Below, in pieces: positions 60,718 to 64,000 of a DNA stretch of 64,000 bases; position 1 is the first letter of the stretch; each line of letters begins with the position of its first letter. A program made the translations under genes and the position numbers. The notes below the pieces were generated by a model. The model saw only the letters and a program-made list of their open reading frames with translations. It had not been told where the DNA came from and ran no database searches. The DNA lies in contig NZ_SMKY01000012.1 in assembly GCF_004349235.1 (NCBI RefSeq), forward strand, positions 1 through 64,000, given 5' to 3'. Source of the stretch: Actinomadura darangshiensis (GTDB lineage Bacteria > Actinomycetota > Actinomycetes > Streptosporangiales > Streptosporangiaceae).

Positions 60718-61665
60718 CTACGGGATTAGGACGAGGCGGCCTCGTAGTGCCTCTCCCTCTAGGCGGGCGTGGGCCTTTGGGGCCTCGTGCAGAGGGAGAG
60801 TGTCGGCTACGCGGGGTGTGAGGTGGTTTTCGTCCACGAGGGCGGTCAGTTGGGCGAGTTGCGTGGCGTCGGCGCGTATCCACACGTTGTGGACGGTGAT
60901 GCCGCGCAGCGGGACCGGGGTGGACGGGCCGCCGCTGACCGCCACGAACGTTCCGGTGTTCCGGACGGCGTCCAGCGCCGCCACAGAGAGCAACGCCGCA
61001 TCCAGGGCGCCTTCCACGCCACCTGGTACAAGGGCGCGGACGGCGTCCCCCAGGTGCACCCCGCGCGGGACGAACATCTCCGCGCCCAAGTCCCGCACCA
61101 GGGACTCGTCCGACGCGGAAGCCGTGGCGACGACCCGGAGCCCGCGGTGTGCGGCGAGTTCGACCGCGTAGCCGCCGACCGCGCCCGCGGCGCCCGTGAC
61201 CAGGAGCGTGGCCCCAGACGGAAGGCCGAGAAGGTCAAGGGCCTGGAGGGCGGTCAAGCCGTTCAGCGGAAGCGTTGCCGCCTCGATCGCCGAGACCGAG
61301 CGCGGCGCGGGGGCGACGGCGTCCGCGTCCAGGACGATGACCTCCGCGTAGGCGCCGAGAGGGACGTCGAGCCGGTCCTTCAAGCCGATGACCTCGTCGC
61401 CGGCCGCGACCCGGGTCACGCCCGGCCCGACCTCGTCCACGGTGCCGGCGACGTCCCAGCCGATGCCGACCGCCGGGCGGGAGCCGAACGGCGGCATGAG
61501 GCCCGCGTCGGCCAGCGCGCCCGAGCGGGTCGCGGCATCGACCGGGTTGACCGCCGCGGCCGCCACCCGGATCCGCACTTGCCCGGGGCCTGGGACGGGC
61601 GAGGGGACGTCCGCGGACTCCAGGACGTCAGGTCCGCCGGGTTCCTTCACGATGATCGCGTGCAT
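60718..61665 (-). CDS. NADP-dependent quinone-oxidoreductase-like protein
   Basis: The start is set at ATG 61,665 (MHAIIVKEPGGPDVLE), the usual beginning of this MDR family. It has a GroES-like half with GQVRIRVAAAAVNPVD and a Rossmann half with LLVTGAAGAVGGYAVEL. It lacks zinc-binding Cys residues, so it is a zinc-independent quinone reductase type. It is divergent from an HxlR gene, its probable regulator. Confidence 0.9.
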   Translation of the reverse strand: MHAIIVKEPGGPDVLESADVPSPVPGPGQVRIRVAAAAVNPVDAATRSGALADAGLMPPFGSRPAVGIGWDVAGTVDEVGPGVTRVAAGDEVIGLKDRLDVPLGAYAEVIVLDADAVAPAPRSVSAIEAATLPLNGLTALQALDLLGLPSGATLLVTGAAGAVGGYAVELAAHRGLRVVATASASDESLVRDLGAEMFVPRGVHLGDAVRALVPGGVEGALDAALLSVAALDAVRNTGTFVAVSGGPSTPVPLRGITVHNVWIRADATQLAQLTALVDENHLTPRVADTLPLHEAPKAHARLEGEALRGRLVLIP

Positions 61666-61777
61666 TCCGAAGCTCCTGATCAAAGCGGGGCTGGGAGGAT
61701 CCACAGTGGTCGGAACAGCGGAGGGCCGGAAGAGGTTACTCGGGAGTGCGTTCCCAACCCGGAGGTGAGCCCGCAGC

Positions 61778-62191
61778 ATGGTCACGATGACGGCGGCGCA
61801 GCGTCGTGAGCGGGAGAAGGCGGCGTTCGACGCCTACATGGACGCGTGTCCGACACATCAGCTCATGGGCATCATCGGCAACAAGTGGAGCACGATGGTT
61901 CTCATGGACCTGGCCCACGGGGCACGCCGATACGCAGAGGTCAGCAACGCCCTCCCTGGGGTGAGCGCGAAAATGCTTACGCAGACGCTGCGTTCCCTGG
62001 AGCGGGATGGTTTCGTGACGCGGACGGTGACTCCGGCCGTGCCGGTCCAGGTCGAGTACACGCTGACGCTGCTGGGCGAACGGATCGTGCCGCTCATCAC
62101 GTCCATGCAGGAGTGGGCGGATCGCCACATGGACGAGATCGATGCAGCGCGTAAGAACTACGACGACGGTCGCCACCTTGCCTCAGGGTGA
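61778..62191 (+). CDS. HxlR-family transcriptional regulator
   Basis: A 137-residue winged-helix protein: HQLMGIIGNKWSTMVLMDL, RRYAEVSNALPGVSAKMLTQ, LRSLERDGFVTR and YTLTLLG, the standard HxlR pattern. A single Cys (Cys22, in MDACPTHQ) near the N-terminus could be redox- or aldehyde-sensing, as in other HxlR proteins. It probably controls the divergent oxidoreductase. Confidence 0.9.
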   Translation: MVTMTAAQRREREKAAFDAYMDACPTHQLMGIIGNKWSTMVLMDLAHGARRYAEVSNALPGVSAKMLTQTLRSLERDGFVTRTVTPAVPVQVEYTLTLLGERIVPLITSMQEWADRHMDEIDAARKNYDDGRHLASG

Positions 62192-62236
62192 CCGGTCGCT
62201 GCGTGGCCGGGTCACCCCGTCGCTAGGGTGAGGGCC

Positions 62237-62395
62237 ATGAAGAAGTGGGAGTACGCGACCGTTCCGCTGCTGGTGCACGCGACCAAGCAGATCCTCGATA
62301 ACTGGGGCCAGGACGGGTGGGAGCTCGTCACCGTCCTGCCGGGGCCGAACCCGGAGAACCTCGTGGCTTACTTCAAGCGCGAAGTCCAGTCGTAA
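62237..62395 (+). CDS. Small DUF4177-like protein
   Basis: A 52-codon gene beginning MKKWEYATVPLLVHATKQIL, with GQDGWELVTV and LVAYFKREVQ typical of DUF4177. A ribosome site-like GGTGAGGG lies upstream. It precedes RidA by 28 bp, as the short gene beside Rv3678c does in mycobacteria. The function is unknown. Confidence 0.8.
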   Translation: MKKWEYATVPLLVHATKQILDNWGQDGWELVTVLPGPNPENLVAYFKREVQS

Positions 62396-62423
62396 CCGAG
62401 CAGAGCCTCAACGAGGAGGAGCC

Positions 62424-62885
62424 ATGAGCACGCCCGAAGAGCGGATCCGGGAGCTGGGCATCGAGTTGCCGGAGGTCGTCCCGCCGGTCGCGTCGTACGT
62501 CCCCACGGCCCGGACTGGGTCGCTCGTCTACACCTCCGGGCAGGTTCCGCTGGTCAAGGGCGAGCTGGGCGCCACCGGGAAGGTCGGTGCCGAGATCAGC
62601 GCCGAGGAGGCCGCGAAGCAGGCCCGGATCTGCGCGCTGAACTGCGTGGCGGCGCTGAAGGCGGAGGTCGGCGAGCTGTCGCGGGTCGTCCGGATCGTGA
62701 AGGTCGTCGGGTTCGTCGCCAGTGCGCCGGACTTCCACGGCCAGCCGCAGGTGATCAACGGGGCGAGCGACCTGCTGGCCGAGGTGTTCGGCGACGCGGG
62801 CAGGCACGCGCGCAGCGCCGTGGGCGTCGCCGTGCTGCCGCTCGACGTGCCGGTCGAGGTGGAGTTGATCGCCGAGGTGGGGTGA
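62424..62885 (+). CDS. RidA-family protein
   Basis: A 153-residue RidA/YjgF-type protein following GAGGAGGAG: LVYTSGQVPLVKGELG, EEAAKQARICALNCVAALKA and a C-terminal RSAVGVAVLPLDVPVEVELIA. RidA hydrolyses reactive enamine/imine intermediates; the key Arg of the C-terminal motif is in HARSAVG. Confidence 0.9.
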   Translation: MSTPEERIRELGIELPEVVPPVASYVPTARTGSLVYTSGQVPLVKGELGATGKVGAEISAEEAAKQARICALNCVAALKAEVGELSRVVRIVKVVGFVASAPDFHGQPQVINGASDLLAEVFGDAGRHARSAVGVAVLPLDVPVEVELIAEVG

Positions 62886-62907
62886 GACTCCGGGCTTGAC
62901 GGAACGC

Positions 62908-62926
62908 CATTCGGTATGTCCGAATG
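62908..62926. promoter_or_regulatory. Palindrome CATTCGG-tatgt-CCGAATG
   Basis: A 7-bp inverted repeat located just upstream of ATG 62,934 and overlapping the alternative start 62,916. It favours 62,934 as the true NUDIX start and may be an operator. Confidence 0.5.
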
Positions 62927-62933
62927 GGCCGCC

Positions 62934-63788
62934 ATGAGGATCACCAACGGGCTCAAGCTGCCGGCGTCGTTCCTGGAGCAGGTCGAGGCCATCCGGGACG
63001 GCCGCGCCGAGCCCGTTCCCGCGAAGCACGCGGCGACGGTCGTCGTGCTGCGCGACCACGACGAGCACGGGCTGCAGGCGTTCATGCTGCGCCGCGTGCG
63101 GTCGATGGCGTTCGCGCCCGGCGCCTACGTGTTCCCGGGCGGCTCGGTCGACCCGCGCGACGGGGAGGCGGCGCTGGCGTGGTCCGGCCCGTCCCCCGCC
63201 GAGTGGGGCGCCGCGTTCAAGGCGGACGAGACGCTGGCCCGCGAGCTGGTCTGCGCGGCGGTCAGGGAGACGTTCGAGGAGACGCTCGTCCTGCTCGCCG
63301 GCCCGACGGGCGGGACGGTCGTGGACGACACGCGGGGCGACGACTGGGAGGCCGACCGGCAGGCGCTCCTGGACCGTTCCCAGTCGTTCGGCGGCTTCCT
63401 CGACCGGCGCGGGCTCGTCCTGCGCGCCGACCTGCTGCGGCCGTGGGCGCACTGGATCACCCCGAAGATCGAGCCGAAGCGCTACGACACCCGCTTCTTC
63501 GTCGCCGCGATGCCGCGCGGGCAGCGGGCGCGGGACGTCAGCACCGAGGCTGACCAGGTCGCGTGGGTGCGTCCGGCGGAGGCGGCCGAGCGCGCCGCGA
63601 ACGGCGAGTGGATGATGCTGCCGCCGACCATCGCGACGCTCGCCGAGCTGGCCGAGTACGACACGGTGGCGGACGTGCTGGCCGCGCCGCGCGAGGTCGT
63701 CGTCCAGGAGCCGGTCGCGGAGATCATCGACGGCGACGCCTACCTCGTCCTGCCCGAGAACGTCGCGCAGCACTACCCGCAGGGCTGA
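62934..63788 (+). CDS. NUDIX hydrolase (NUDT19-like)
   Basis: A protein of about 284 residues with ATVVVLRD and FMLRRVRSMAFAPGAYVFPGG, then an enlarged NUDIX motif in which the ligands VRETFEETLVLL lie about 50 residues after GG. This long insertion is typical of NUDT19-type (CoA-diphosphatase-like) enzymes. An ATG at 62,916 is possible but lies inside a palindrome. Confidence 0.85.
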   Translation: MRITNGLKLPASFLEQVEAIRDGRAEPVPAKHAATVVVLRDHDEHGLQAFMLRRVRSMAFAPGAYVFPGGSVDPRDGEAALAWSGPSPAEWGAAFKADETLARELVCAAVRETFEETLVLLAGPTGGTVVDDTRGDDWEADRQALLDRSQSFGGFLDRRGLVLRADLLRPWAHWITPKIEPKRYDTRFFVAAMPRGQRARDVSTEADQVAWVRPAEAAERAANGEWMMLPPTIATLAELAEYDTVADVLAAPREVVVQEPVAEIIDGDAYLVLPENVAQHYPQG

Positions 63789-63923
63789 CCGGTGAGCCGC
63801 CGGACGCCGTTCGCGCAGGCCGTCATGTGGCGGCTGGCGGGCACGTCAGCGCTGCGGCACATGGAGCGCCTCGGCTGGAACCCGGTCCGGCACCCGGATC
63901 GGGCGTCGGGGAGGATGGGGGAC

Positions 63924-64000
63924 ATGACGGAGATCGACGGGATGGGTACCGAACGGGCGACCTGCGTGCTCGCGGCGAACCCGTCCGCCATGACCCTGGA
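63924..64000 (+). CDS. Metallo-beta-lactamase-fold hydrolase, 5' fragment
   Basis: The gene runs off the window. It begins MTEIDGMGTERATC, then VLAANPSAMTL, which matches the start of the MBL-fold family (VLxxNPGPMTLDGTNT) that follows RidA genes in actinobacteria. The ATG follows GGGGAGG. The frame is open back to GTG 63,792, so a longer N-terminus is possible. Confidence 0.6.
   Translation, partial: MTEIDGMGTERATCVLAANPSAMTL

Noticed and set aside
1-64000. CRISPR arrays
   Set aside because: No regularly spaced direct repeats of 25-40 bp were seen; only short tandem repeats such as GGTCCCCC x3 and the lipoprotein linker repeats are present.

Overview
The window is GC-rich actinomycete DNA, probably from Actinomadura or another Thermomonosporaceae-like genus. 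The organism call rests on gene content and codon bias only: WhiB, HxlR, a LAL regulator, XRE/DUF397 pairs, and a wblA/whiB4-ponA-arsA neighbourhood. It has three parts.

(1) Left chromosomal part, about 1-10,600. It holds the 3' part of a kinase/LanC-type lanthipeptide synthetase-like gene, a large LAL-family LuxR regulator, an esterase and an NAD(P)-binding reductase. A TetR repressor and a small membrane protein diverge around three copies of a 17-bp operator. A serine/threonine-rich lipoprotein and a decayed MFS transporter complete this part.

(2) A putative integrated genomic island, about 10,667-50,138 (39.5 kb). It sits in the 3' half of a tRNA-Pro(CGG) gene. The tRNA is intact on the right (50,096-50,169, minus strand). 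A 46-bp partial copy (42/46 identical), with its terminator-like flank, lies on the left beside a tyrosine integrase gene. The integrase carries one frameshift just before its catalytic Tyr. Paired 11-bp-spaced CrCGGAC repeats near both ends look like integrase arm sites. The cargo from left to right is: an IS256 remnant; a five-gene TIR operon (12.8-18.3 kb); an XRE-peptide deformylase fusion divergent from a Gfo/Idh/MocA-DegT-NUDIX-DUF6082 operon (18.3-23.1 kb); an XRE/DUF397/ATP-binding triad (23.5-25.4 kb); a MobC/relaxase mobilisation module with a candidate oriT (26.5-29.6 kb); a complete DNA phosphorothioation locus, dndA and dndBCDE, preceded by a seven-gene accessory block (30.8-45.0 kb); a DUF262/PIN-like pair in AT-richer DNA (45.1-47.6 kb); a decayed gene; and an XRE-TPR regulator. 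It reads as a mobilisable defence island.

(3) Right chromosomal part, about 50,200-64,000. It contains a methyltransferase, a phosphoesterase, a YqeY-like protein, a class A PBP with PASTA domain, a WhiB protein, a carboxymuconolactone decarboxylase-like protein/TetR pair, two ArsA-like ATPases, a slipin, a quinone-oxidoreductase-like gene with HxlR, a small DUF4177-like protein, RidA, a NUDIX protein and the start of an MBL-fold hydrolase. This order matches the conserved whiB4-ponA2-arsA-RidA-MBL neighbourhood of other actinobacteria.

The most interesting candidates are three. The first is the dnd accessory block, which has no dndFGH/dptFGH but has an Lsr2-like protein, a PLD-helicase, a second SMC-type ATPase and a methyltransferase. 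The second is the TIR operon, whose adjacent proteins share an HAGxGDIN motif. The third is the deformylase-fusion locus. All functional statements are read from sequence and family knowledge; no searches were run.
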